From Planctomycetota bacterium (GTDB lineage: Bacteria; Planctomycetota; Phycisphaerae; Phycisphaerales; SM1A02), in contig JACZRS010000004.1 of NCBI GenBank assembly GCA_022574595.1, positions 186,001 to 250,000 on the forward strand: a stretch of 64,000 nt of DNA, given 5' to 3'. Positions 9,598 through 17,010 of this stretch are shown piece after piece. Made by a program: the position numbers and the translations under genes. The first letter of the stretch is position 1; each line of letters begins with the position of its first letter. The notes beneath the pieces were generated by a model. That model was not told the DNA's origin and searched no databases. It saw only the letters and a list, made by a program, of their open reading frames with translations.

Positions 9598-9766
9598 AAA
9601 GGCACTTTCTTAATCCAGCTTAAATTAGCTTAAAAGCTCTTAATTTTCATTAATTTGAAAATAAATAGCCTTATTTTGCTTCTGTAATTTCCTAAAAATG
9701 TGTGTTGATTGAGATGGTGTTGCAAAGGAAATTTTCAGAATTTTAGCTGCTCACTTCTTAAGTAGA
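9598..9766. other. AT-rich intergenic stretch, no gene seen
   Basis: About 170 bp of AT-rich sequence between the isomerase stop and the first of several repeat elements. I see no coding frame, RNA gene or convincing terminator. Confidence 0.5.
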
Positions 9767-9783
9767 ACGGGCGTCTCGCCCGT
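9767..9783. repeat. GC-rich perfect hairpin (ACGGGCG-TCT-CGCCCGT)
   Basis: A 7-bp perfect inverted repeat with a 3-nt loop in otherwise AT-rich sequence. Similar GGGC/GCCC hairpins occur at 49329-49346, 49404-49421 and 63048-63064, always between genes, so this is one of a loosely related dispersed hairpin class. There is no T-run, so it is not a typical rho-independent terminator. Confidence 0.6.
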
Positions 9784-9800
9784 GCATAGATCAACTCTCC

Positions 9801-9844
9801 GGTGCCACTGGTTACAGCTTTCCGGGGGTGCGTAACCAGTGACC
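9801..9844. repeat. Dispersed palindromic element, GGTGCCACTGGTTAC family
   Basis: GGTGCCACTGGTTAC followed after a short loop by GTAACCAGTGACC forms a long imperfect stem. The same words recur at 37042-37075 (CACTGGTTAC ... GTAACCAGTGGCACC) with a variant at 36983-37020, so this is a dispersed REP-like element. Each copy sits beside accessory sequence. Confidence 0.65.
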
Positions 9845-9857
9845 TAGTGAATCAATA

Positions 9858-9872
9858 AATGTACTTATCCCC
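9858..9872 (+). repeat. Dispersed 15-bp repeat AATGTACTTATCCCC, copy 1
   Basis: Exact word AATGTACTTATCCCC followed by TTTTCTTC. Fourteen or fifteen bases of it recur at 12869-12882 (same strand), 15091-15105 (same strand) and 15025-15039 (inverted). All copies lie in the 9.8-15.1 kb accessory region. Copies 1 and 2 are direct repeats bracketing the methyltransferase/GAF/HEPN cassette. Confidence 0.7.
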
Positions 9873-9898
9873 TTTTCTTCTCCCCATTTCTTCCTTTG

Positions 9899-10018
9899 AT
9901 AATACTAGTCGCACAATGGGGCCAATGCCCAAAGGCCAACCCCTGCCCAGCCTACCTGGACGCTTCCGGCTCAGTCGACACAAACGATCTACTAATCCTG
10001 TTCTCACAGTGGACGTAA
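9899..10018 (+). pseudogene. 3' remnant of a dockerin-tailed secreted protein gene
   Basis: Frame starting 9899 reads the end of a paired dockerin-like tail: ILVAQWGQCPKANPCPAY, then LDASGSVDTNDLLILFSQWT and a TAA at 10016-10018. This matches the intact tails at 49537-49950 and 51542-51720 in order and spacing (W-G end of the first repeat, Cys-rich linker, full second repeat). The homology stops abruptly on the left at the AATGTACTTATCCCC repeat and no start codon or upstream domain remains. It is therefore the truncated end of a lost gene, probably cut when the repeat or the neighbouring cassette arrived. Confidence 0.75.
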
Positions 10019-10212
10019 AGGTAATGCTAAGATATCGAGAAGGCAGCCTAGTAATTGGGTTTTCCCACATGATGATTGCGCTATAACACATGAATTCAGC
10101 TCGGTCTTGATCCCCCAAGATATCAGCTTGACAGTCAGCCGGCCGGATGGATAATCACGATAAGCTGGGGGCGGTTCCCTGGTAGCTATTCAGTCTCCGA
10201 AAGAATTTATTG

Positions 10213-10911
10213 ATGCCACGATCTGGCTACGACGACATCGCTGAGGAATACTATGACTTAAGGCACGTCACTTGTCGCAACTTTGACAACACAACGAAGT
10301 CTTCATTGGTCAGTAACTCTTTTCCTATTCCTGACGGCAAACTCCTTGAAATTGGTGCGGGTCGAGGCCGTGCTGGTGAATTCTTAGGCGTCGATCATTC
10401 TCGCGTTGTTCAACTCGACAATTCGCAAGCAATGTTTGATTTGGCTGTTCGCGAGGAGTGTTCCCTTAAGATATTGGCAGATGCATGTGCTATACCACTT
10501 GCTTCCGGGCAATTTAAATATGTTGTGGGCTTTTTGATTGATCCATTCATGGGTCTAGACTGTCTTGCAGAAGCTCATCGAATGTTAGTGCCGGAAGGGC
10601 GAATTCTCCTTACTGTGCCTACTCACCAATGGGGCACAGTACTTCGAACCATGCTAGGTATTGAAGAAATGACTACTCGATTCAAAGTACTGGATACTGA
10701 AAACATTGTAGTATTGCCATCTGTCCTACATACGCCCGAAAGGATAGATGAAATGCTAAAAATGGTAGGCTTTCAGAAAATAGAGATTTCATGTGATGCT
10801 TTAACAGATTTTGAGCAACCGGTTTCTAGCGATATCACATCGGTGTGCGAAACTTTGGAAATCCAGGTCTCCGACTTGCCAATAATTCACACTATAAGGG
10901 CTACACGGTGA
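10213..10911 (+). CDS. Class I SAM-dependent methyltransferase (type 11)
   Basis: 232-residue Rossmann-fold methyltransferase; substrate unknown. Motif I LLEIGAGRGRAGEFLG is at residues 44-59, followed by the acidic strand end VVQLDNSQAMFDLAV, the ILADACAIPLASGQFKYVV segment typical of Methyltransf_11 and EAHRMLVPEGRILLTVP as the motif III strand. The ATG at 10213 is used. The stop overlaps the GTG of the next gene by 4 nt (GTGA), so the two are translationally coupled. It is the first gene of a three-gene cassette with a membrane GAF protein and a HEPN protein. It could modify a small molecule, RNA or partner protein; nothing in the sequence decides this. Confidence 0.85.
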   Translation: MPRSGYDDIAEEYYDLRHVTCRNFDNTTKSSLVSNSFPIPDGKLLEIGAGRGRAGEFLGVDHSRVVQLDNSQAMFDLAVREECSLKILADACAIPLASGQFKYVVGFLIDPFMGLDCLAEAHRMLVPEGRILLTVPTHQWGTVLRTMLGIEEMTTRFKVLDTENIVVLPSVLHTPERIDEMLKMVGFQKIEISCDALTDFEQPVSSDITSVCETLEIQVSDLPIIHTIRATR

Positions 10912-11705
10912 AAAACATCCTCGCTGTTCTTCGATTCTTTGGCATCCGGACTTACAGATCGTTTCGCCTCACATTGCGGACCATTTCGTTAGTTGTAGGC
11001 TTGGTAGCCATATTTTGTATGAGCGTGAAGATGGAAAGACAAGAGTTCGGTCCGGCTCTGTATATCTACCTAATTGTATGTACCACGGCATTCATTGAGT
11101 TCATTCTCGCAGATGTATTGGCTGATCAGTCATTTCCTTTTGACACCGAACGGAAACTTGCACTTATGGAAAAAAGCCTTGGAGCTAGTGTTATTAGTAC
11201 GATTTCGACACGCATACAACAGACAATCCAACAGTTTCCCGGGTGTGACCAGTCCCGTATCAAGGGCGCAGTTCATCTTATGGCGGAATTGACCTCAACA
11301 GCTGACAAACGCATTCGCGAAGGTCTGTTGCAACTGACCGATTACGTCGGTGCAGAAGGAGAAGCAAGCCTAAGAAAAAAAGGTCGGGTCACGCTAATCA
11401 ATCAAGGTGTTATTGGGCGGTGTGCACGCACAGGTCAACTGGAATCTGCAGATTTCGCAGATGCTGCTGAATACCATTCTGCTATGGTTCGTGAATTCGG
11501 TTTCACGAAAGAGGAAGCAGACGGTCATACCCAGGAGGCAAGATCATACCTCGCATATCCATTGAAATATGATGGTTGCCTTGTGGGAGTGCTGTACTTC
11601 TTCACCACGGAGCCTCAAGTTTTTCCACGTGCTGCCGATCAAACTCAATTGGAGGATGTCGCGCAAGAAATGATAAATTACCTAAGGCTTGCCAAACTGG
11701 TATAG
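10908..11705 (+). CDS. Two-transmembrane protein with C-terminal GAF-like sensor domain
   Basis: 265 residues from a GTG that overlaps the methyltransferase stop. Two hydrophobic segments near residues 22-42 (ISLVVGLVAIFCMSV) and 50-70 (LYIYLIVCTTAFIEFILA) form a membrane hairpin. A helical linker (residues 75-110) leads to a GAF-like domain at about 110-260: a long helix, GRVTLINQGVIGRCARTGQ, then the diagnostic strand pair SYLAYPLKYDGCLVGVLYFF. GAF domains bind small ligands such as nucleotides; here the domain faces the cytosol if both termini are inside. No enzymatic output domain is present, so signalling must pass through the membrane part or a partner. The next gene starts 73 nt on. 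Confidence 0.75.
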   Translation: MKNILAVLRFFGIRTYRSFRLTLRTISLVVGLVAIFCMSVKMERQEFGPALYIYLIVCTTAFIEFILADVLADQSFPFDTERKLALMEKSLGASVISTISTRIQQTIQQFPGCDQSRIKGAVHLMAELTSTADKRIREGLLQLTDYVGAEGEASLRKKGRVTLINQGVIGRCARTGQLESADFADAAEYHSAMVREFGFTKEEADGHTQEARSYLAYPLKYDGCLVGVLYFFTTEPQVFPRAADQTQLEDVAQEMINYLRLAKLV

Positions 11706-11778
11706 CCTGTAAGCACACAATTTTGAACGTGGAACTCGTATGATGCGTTCATTTTAGAAGAAGATCACTACCAATCCC

Positions 11779-12681
11779 ATGAACGCGTTCTTTACCGATG
11801 CAACATACAATCTAAATCGAGCTGCAGCCCTACTTGATCAGAAGATGGATAATGATCAAGTTGAGGACGCCACGATGCAATTCGCGTTCGGCATTGAGCG
11901 CATCTTCAAAGGTATCATTCACGACGTCAATCCACTACTCTTGCTTGAATCAGCGAAGATTGAAAACGCTATCTCAGTCCTATATAGAGACAAGATGATT
12001 CCTAAGCACCGTGAGAAGGCAGACAAAGAAGCAAGATCCAAAAGAATCAACTCTCGTTTGTTATCATTTCAAGGTTCGATGTTGCGCGCAGCTAAATTTT
12101 CTAACACCACGGAGTTGAATATAGGTTTGCTTACTAAGCTTTCTCACTACCGTGGTATAATTGCTCACCGAAAAATTGCGGAATTCGATCATTCATATGT
12201 AAAGTCGCTTATTCTGCGCGTCTTCCACCCGATTGTTACATCATTCGCGGCAGAGATCGGACTTGATCTCGATAAGTGTTTCGCAACAAAGTCTGCACAA
12301 TTGTATAGAATAAGTGAATCACTCGTTAAACAAGCAAACTTTCAACAGTCATTTACTGATCTATTGAAGCAACATGCCAAGATATGGGAGCAACGGTCGG
12401 GCGACGAAAACCTTGTGGCTACCACAATGAAGGGAACACAAAGTGAATTGGTAAATTATCCAATCGCAGACACTTTTGTTGAAGAGTATCCATGTCCTGC
12501 GTGTGAAAATCCTTCGATACTTTTCATTGACAAGGACTGGGATGTTGATCGTACCAATGGCGAAGCGTTTGTAACTGGTATATACGTATCGGGTCTCGAA
12601 TGTCGATTCTGTGATCTTGAACTGAATGATTACGAACAATTCGACTACCTTGAACTAAACGAATGGCTGGTGGAAGAATAA
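11779..12681 (+). CDS. HEPN-domain protein with C-terminal zinc ribbon
   Basis: 300 residues. The N-terminal 160 are all-helical with the HEPN RNase signature Rx4H in LSHYRGIIAHRKIAEF (R125, H130), preceded by a long paired-helix region starting NLNRAAALLDQKM. HEPN domains are metal-independent RNases common in toxins, Abi and CRISPR effectors. The C-terminal third carries two CxxC pairs (C239/C242 in YPCPAC and C275/C278 in LECRFC) about 33 residues apart, a likely zinc ribbon. There is no partner nucleotidyltransferase (MNT) antitoxin nearby. It shares strand and cassette with the methyltransferase and GAF membrane protein. RNase function is inferred from the motif only. Confidence 0.72.
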   Translation: MNAFFTDATYNLNRAAALLDQKMDNDQVEDATMQFAFGIERIFKGIIHDVNPLLLLESAKIENAISVLYRDKMIPKHREKADKEARSKRINSRLLSFQGSMLRAAKFSNTTELNIGLLTKLSHYRGIIAHRKIAEFDHSYVKSLILRVFHPIVTSFAAEIGLDLDKCFATKSAQLYRISESLVKQANFQQSFTDLLKQHAKIWEQRSGDENLVATTMKGTQSELVNYPIADTFVEEYPCPACENPSILFIDKDWDVDRTNGEAFVTGIYVSGLECRFCDLELNDYEQFDYLELNEWLVEE

Positions 12682-12931
12682 ATTTCGATAGAGACAGAAG
12701 TGGCGTGGCAGGTTTACTTTTGTTGGCGGGAAAAAAAAGGCAGTCTTACGCCAAGACATCAAGCAGATTGCAGAGCAATTTTGTCTTTGCGATTTCTGCT
12801 CCGGCTTTTGTTGTTGATTTTGTGGAAGATTGGATTGCGCCTTGGCTTTTTGCCATGTTGTACCTAATAATGTACTTATCCCTTTTTCTTACCCTTTTTT
12901 TTACCCAAACAATACGTCACGGAAAAGCATC
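12682..12931. other. Intergenic stretch with AATGTACTTATCCC repeat, copy 2 at 12869-12882
   Basis: About 250 bp with no gene I can support. It contains the second dispersed repeat (AATGTACTTATCCC then TTTTTCTTACCC), in direct orientation to the copy at 9858 three kilobases upstream. T/C-rich sequence follows before the next small gene. Confidence 0.6.
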
Positions 12932-13159
12932 ATGGCGAAACGCGATCGCGAAAAACTGAAAAAAGCCAAGGCCCGCAAAGACAAGAAGGCCAAAGCTGCC
13001 AAGACCGCCCGTGACGAAGCCAAGGCCGCCGGCGGTCCCACAACGCAAGACCAAGCAGCAGCCTTTGCTGCCAACAATCCCTTCGGCGTAGACAGCGTCG
13101 GCCGATCCACCGGCGACAGCGGTTCCCCCCGACTCCCCCGCCGAAGCAAGAAGGGATAG
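12932..13159 (+). CDS. Small Lys/Ala-rich basic protein
   Basis: 75 residues beginning MAKRDREKLKKAKARKDKKA, strongly basic and helical in the first half, then a low-complexity Gln/Ala/Pro/Gly tail ending RLPRRSKKG. No family is recognised; the composition fits a nucleic-acid-binding small protein. ATG at 12932 follows GGAAAAG at about 7 nt. The gene's DNA is clearly more GC-rich than its surroundings, and long open frames exist on the other strand too, so the coding call rests on the Shine-Dalgarno and the sensible N-terminus. It directly follows repeat copy 2. Confidence 0.5.
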   Translation: MAKRDREKLKKAKARKDKKAKAAKTARDEAKAAGGPTTQDQAAAFAANNPFGVDSVGRSTGDSGSPRLPRRSKKG

Positions 13160-13333
13160 CAAACTTCTTGATCCTGCCGACGCCCACGGGAAAGAAAAGA
13201 AAGAAAAGGAAAGAAAAGGTGTCAGGTTTGATTTAATTGATTGACAACTTGTAATCTAGGCGTCAGTGATGCAAATGAGCAAATGAAGTTGAATTGAATG
13301 AATTGAAGGTGTCAGACACCATCTCTGATCCAA
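13160..13333. repeat. Low-complexity intergenic stretch with two AAGGTGTCAG words
   Basis: Purine-rich AAGAAAAGGAAAG runs are followed by AAGGTGTCAGG at 13217-13227, and GAATTGAATGAATTG leads into the palindrome GGTGTCAGACACC at 13308-13320, directly at the 3' end of the propeller gene. The repeated GGTGTCAG core looks like a short REP-type word. No gene seen. Confidence 0.5.
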
Positions 13334-14953
13334 TTAATTAGTCCAAGGGCCATTCTTGCCAACGCTGAAAATGGATTTGCCATCATAGCGAAAGAGTCCC
13401 ATCCAACCTCCAAGCCAAAGCCGGCCTTGGTTATCTTCAAAGGTGCACTGTATGGCATTAGTGGTAAGACCCTGCTCTTTTTGGAAATTGGTAAAGGACT
13501 TTCCATCGTAGCGGTAGACTCCAGAATTCTCGATAGGAAACCAGATGTTGCCTTTACTATCTTGGTATAGATCCCACGCCTCAGTGCCAATAACCCCATC
13601 CTTTGCGGTAATATGGGTGAATGATTTGCCATCGTAGCGACATACGCCGTTATGATGAGTCGCGAACCAGATATTACCGTCCTTACCTTCCAGAATACAA
13701 TTCACAGAATTATTGCATAGGCCATCTTTCTCGGAAATATGGGACAAGGTTTTTCCATCGTAGATATAGGCCCCTCCATTGGTGGCAAACCACATTCTGC
13801 CTTTACTATCTTCCATGATGCAATGGACTATCCTGGCGCTTGAAACGCCTCTTGTAGGATCAGGCTCAACCTCTGGAATGTCAAAAGGAGTAAACACTTC
13901 TCCATCAAAACGACTTACCCCTTGCAAAGTACCTATCCAGATTATTCCTTTGCTGTCTATTACTATGCTCCAGACATCATTATTAATCAGGCCATCGTTT
14001 TCGGTAAAATTGGTGAATGATTGCCCATCATATTTGGTTACCCCTCCCGATGTACCGAACCAAACTGAACCATCTTTATCCTCCACAATTCCCCTTACCG
14101 CCCTACCGCCGAAGCCCTCATTAATAGAGAAATACTCGAGAGAATCTCCATCGTAGCGGACGACCCCATCGCCATTGGTGCCGAACCATAGATTCCCATT
14201 TGAATCTTGAAATATCCTGCGCACGAATTCGCTGATCGTTTGAGGAGTGCGCTCGAGAAAAGCCAGCCCAGAATCGTAATTAGAAAGTTGTTTTTCTTGT
14301 GGGGGTGGCAGACGCGAAGCCCGCACCCGGGGCTCTACGAGCGCTCCGGCCTGCTGTTCCGTGACTTGTTCACCCGCCCAAAGGTCAAAGATCAGTAGTC
14401 GGCCATCGGTGGTCTGCACTTCGAAGAACACATCTCTCGGTGTACGCCGCTCTCTCGGCTCCTTGGTCTTGTCGGCATCATCGGGGGCTTGGGACTCTGG
14501 AGGCAGAGGGACTCGCCTACGAAACCCGTGGATTCGACTGATCACCCTGTGATGGGAGACGGACGCAAAGACGTTGTCCGGACCAACGGCAATGTCGAGT
14601 GTGCTGTATCGCTTGAGGAGTTTGTCGTTCAGGTAGAACTCCAGCGAGAGGCTGTCGGGGTTCGCCTTGCGCCCACGCGGCCAGAGTCCCTTACGGACGA
14701 TGGCGACGTCGCTGCCAAGTTGATATAGGTAGAGCTGGCGCGTATACCACGGGAACTCGCAGATCAGCTGATCACCCGCCGCCACGCGGTAGATCTTCGT
14801 TACACCCACCGTACCATGATTGTCCCTCGGCTCCGAGCGAGCATAGATGTAACCGCTTGATGAGGCAAAGACACGGGTCCGATTCAGGCCTTCCCTATCA
14901 GCACTGGCGGCAGTACAGAGACTTAGCACGATGCACATTATGATGGTTCGCAT
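13334..14953 (-). CDS. Secreted Reg_prop beta-propeller protein (two-component-sensor type) without output domain
   Basis: 539 residues from the ATG at 14953, which is preceded by AGGAG at 8 nt and gives a signal peptide (MRTIIMCIVLSLCTAASA). Residues about 25-240 form an unassigned globular region; residues about 250-539 hold seven Reg_prop-type repeats of about 40 residues, each with a G(N/R)(L/I)WFGT core and RYDGKSFT partner (examples GNLWFGTNGDGVVRYDG, GNIWFATHHNGVCRYDG). In hybrid two-component systems such propellers are periplasmic ligand sensors followed by a membrane helix and kinase. Here the protein ends right after blade seven, so it is a secreted or periplasmic propeller only. 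The N-terminal third is visibly more GC-rich than the repeats. Confidence 0.8.
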   Translation of the reverse strand: MRTIIMCIVLSLCTAASADREGLNRTRVFASSSGYIYARSEPRDNHGTVGVTKIYRVAAGDQLICEFPWYTRQLYLYQLGSDVAIVRKGLWPRGRKANPDSLSLEFYLNDKLLKRYSTLDIAVGPDNVFASVSHHRVISRIHGFRRRVPLPPESQAPDDADKTKEPRERRTPRDVFFEVQTTDGRLLIFDLWAGEQVTEQQAGALVEPRVRASRLPPPQEKQLSNYDSGLAFLERTPQTISEFVRRIFQDSNGNLWFGTNGDGVVRYDGDSLEYFSINEGFGGRAVRGIVEDKDGSVWFGTSGGVTKYDGQSFTNFTENDGLINNDVWSIVIDSKGIIWIGTLQGVSRFDGEVFTPFDIPEVEPDPTRGVSSARIVHCIMEDSKGRMWFATNGGAYIYDGKTLSHISEKDGLCNNSVNCILEGKDGNIWFATHHNGVCRYDGKSFTHITAKDGVIGTEAWDLYQDSKGNIWFPIENSGVYRYDGKSFTNFQKEQGLTTNAIQCTFEDNQGRLWLGGWMGLFRYDGKSIFSVGKNGPWTN

Positions 14954-15022
14954 GATAGAGACTCCTGGTGACCACAAAGTATAGCGCCCCCAGCAGCTGC
15001 GCTATTGCCCTTCCGGGTAGAA

Positions 15023-15105
15023 AATGGGATAAGTACATTCATAGTTATAGCATACCTAAAGACAAAATAAGATTGCTCCGTGAGTTTAAAAATGTACTTA
15101 TCCCC
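15023..15105. repeat. MITE-like 83-bp element with inverted AATGTACTTATCCC ends
   Basis: GGGATAAGTACATT (15026-15039) and AATGTACTTATCCC (15091-15104) are perfect inverted copies enclosing about 50 bp of AT-rich sequence. This is the size and shape of a miniature inverted-repeat element, and its ends are the same word found singly at 9858 and 12869. The right end abuts the stop codon of the broken zinc-ribbon gene. Confidence 0.55.
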
Positions 15106-15106
15106 T

Positions 15107-15703
15107 TTATCGGGTGCTGAATTTGTGACCACATTCGCTGCACTTCTCGGATGTTCCGCGTGGATAAGCGCATTTGATGCATAAATTCTGAGCGATTCTA
15201 CGGCGTCGTCGAATATTGAAGAATAAAGCGAAGGGCAGGACAAATACAAGCCAAAGTGATAGGCCGAAGATTAGCGGGTTGAGCACTACACCACTCCAAA
15301 CCAAATGGAGAGCAGGATCAGGCTCGTTGGTGGTTTACCATTTGGGATCATCCCATGGCCACCACATCTGTATGTGTTCCAGCACAGGTAGGGGCCACCC
15401 CATGTGATCGACTTGCATCTGGACTCTGTCAATGGGATTACTTCGTGTTCCGTTCCAGCCGTAGACGTTGTATGTTTTATAGCCAAAGCTAGCGTTCATA
15501 ACCCATTGTGTAGGAGTAGGCCATGGTGTGTCGTGTGGAGTGTCGGCGGGCCAAACATGCAACGCTGCTTGAGGACCTATGACGTTTACAAGTATTGGTG
15601 CAGGTGGCGCTGTGCGCGAATGCAGAAACTGCATGGCAATCGGAATGTTAATCGCGGCACCTATAAGAATAAATAGCAGCAGCAGTATAAGAGGTCGCTT
15701 CAT
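15107..15703 (-). pseudogene. Membrane protein with planctomycete zinc-ribbon tail, interrupted by an in-frame stop
   Basis: From the ATG at 15703 the frame encodes a signal/TM (LILLLLFILIGAAINIPIA), a Trp/Pro-rich extracellular part and ends at TAA (15335-15337) after WPWDDPKW. The same frame continues past that TAA without a shift: TTNEPDPALHLVWSGVV, a second TM (LSLWLVFVLPFALFF), RRRRRIAQ and a two-CxxC zinc ribbon LCIKCAYPRGTSEKCSECG. This TM-RRRR-CxKCxY-CxECG tail is a very common planctomycete protein ending. The single in-frame stop therefore looks like a nonsense mutation in a once-complete protein of about 198 residues. Two shorter products or readthrough are less likely. Confidence 0.7.
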
Positions 15704-15873
15704 ATTCGCTGTAGTATTGCTGAACTATATCCGTAATGCAAACAGTGAGCCACAAGAGCCTAAGAAGATAAGAAAAGAGAGGGAAAGAGGATAGGATAAA
15801 GGAGGATAAATCGGTCGCCATGGAATAATATAAGCGGGAACATTTTTCTGTTAGAGTTGGTTAAGTGTGAACC

Positions 15874-17001
15874 ATGATAATGATGCTATTGCTACTTGCT
15901 GGGGCCACGCTGCTTTTGAGCTACGCCAATGGGGCCAATGACAATTTCAAAGCTGTTGCGACTATTTATGGCTCATCAACGTTGAGCTATAAAAAATCGC
16001 TGATATTGGCGACCATAGCTCAAATTCTTGGCTCATTAGCATCTGTATTTGTTGCAGGCGCACTTCTTGCAGCATTCAGTGGTAAAGGACTTGTAGACGA
16101 CGCAATTCTGGCGGATGAGCGATTTGTGATCGCAGTGGCGCTGGGAGCAGGATTTGCAGTGCTCATAGCTACGCGCATGGGTTTACCGATTTCAACTACT
16201 CACGCATTGGTGGGCGGCTTGGTTGGGGCAGGAATCGCAATGTCAAGTTTGGAAGGCGTTGCGTGGTCTAAGCTCGGTGCGGTTTTCTTTTTACCACTTT
16301 TAATCAGCCCTTTACTAGCGACTGCTCTGGCGGGAACTATTTACCCGATTGCGAGATTTGCGCGCAAGCGCTGCGGGATTGATGAAGTAACTTGTCTTTG
16401 CGTTGGTGAAACTATTGAGCCGGTTGCAATGAATGCTGATGGTTCTTTAGTTATGGCAAGAACCGGATTACAGTTGACAGTCAGTCAAACTGAACAATGT
16501 CAACAACGATATAGCGGATCAGTACTCGGTATATCTGCACAGAAAACTGTAGATAGCTTGCACATATTTTCGGCAATGTCATTGGGGTTTGCGCGGGGCT
16601 TAAACGACACACCCAAAATTCTGGCGCTGCTGCTGGCATCTGCATCGTTTGGTGTAAATCCCAAGCTCGGCCTAGTTGTTGTAGCAATAGTAATGGCAAT
16701 TGGCGGTTTATTACATTCACGCAGAATCGCAACCACCATGGGTGAGCGCATCACCGAAATGAATCGGGGTCAAGGTTTTATTGCCAATCTCGTTGCAAGC
16801 TCTCTGGTCATTGGCGCTTCGCTAATGGGAAGCCCTGTCTCTACAACACACGTATCAACCGGCTCAATCTTTGGTATAGGTATGTGGACGAAACGCACAC
16901 ACTGGAAAGTCGTTGGACAGATTCTCCTGGCCTGGGTGGTTACGCTGCCGATCGCAGGTCTATTGGCCTTTGCGATTGGTTCTACATTGAAAATGTTCTA
17001 G
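15874..17001 (+). CDS. pit: Inorganic phosphate transporter, PiT family
   Basis: 375-residue integral membrane permease of the PiT/Pho-4 family, which takes up phosphate (as metal-phosphate or with cations). The two family-defining inverted repeats are visible: GANDNFKAVATIYGS near residue 20 with MGLPISTTHALVGGLVG in the first half, and FARGLNDTPKILALLL with MGSPVSTTHVSTGSIFG in the second. About ten hydrophobic segments are present and a soluble loop of about 60 residues lies between halves. Start ATG at 15874; the ATG at 15880 is an alternative. No phoU-like gene is adjacent; the GDH gene is convergent 9 nt beyond the stop. Confidence 0.92.
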   Translation: MIMMLLLLAGATLLLSYANGANDNFKAVATIYGSSTLSYKKSLILATIAQILGSLASVFVAGALLAAFSGKGLVDDAILADERFVIAVALGAGFAVLIATRMGLPISTTHALVGGLVGAGIAMSSLEGVAWSKLGAVFFLPLLISPLLATALAGTIYPIARFARKRCGIDEVTCLCVGETIEPVAMNADGSLVMARTGLQLTVSQTEQCQQRYSGSVLGISAQKTVDSLHIFSAMSLGFARGLNDTPKILALLLASASFGVNPKLGLVVVAIVMAIGGLLHSRRIATTMGERITEMNRGQGFIANLVASSLVIGASLMGSPVSTTHVSTGSIFGIGMWTKRTHWKVVGQILLAWVVTLPIAGLLAFAIGSTLKMF

Positions 17002-17010
17002 GTTTGCTAA

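Noticed and set aside
9767-9783. Rho-independent terminator for the isomerase gene
   Set aside because: No T-run follows and the hairpin is 170 bp past the stop.
10213-12681. Classical HEPN/MNT toxin-antitoxin pair
   Set aside because: No small nucleotidyltransferase (GSxxxxxxDxD) gene lies beside the HEPN gene.
12901-13187. Minus-strand genes opposite the small basic gene
   Set aside because: Open only because the DNA is GC-rich; no start with Shine-Dalgarno and no recognisable protein.
15335-15337. Stop as a recoded amino acid
   Set aside because: The stop is TAA; selenocysteine uses TGA and no recoding signal is seen.
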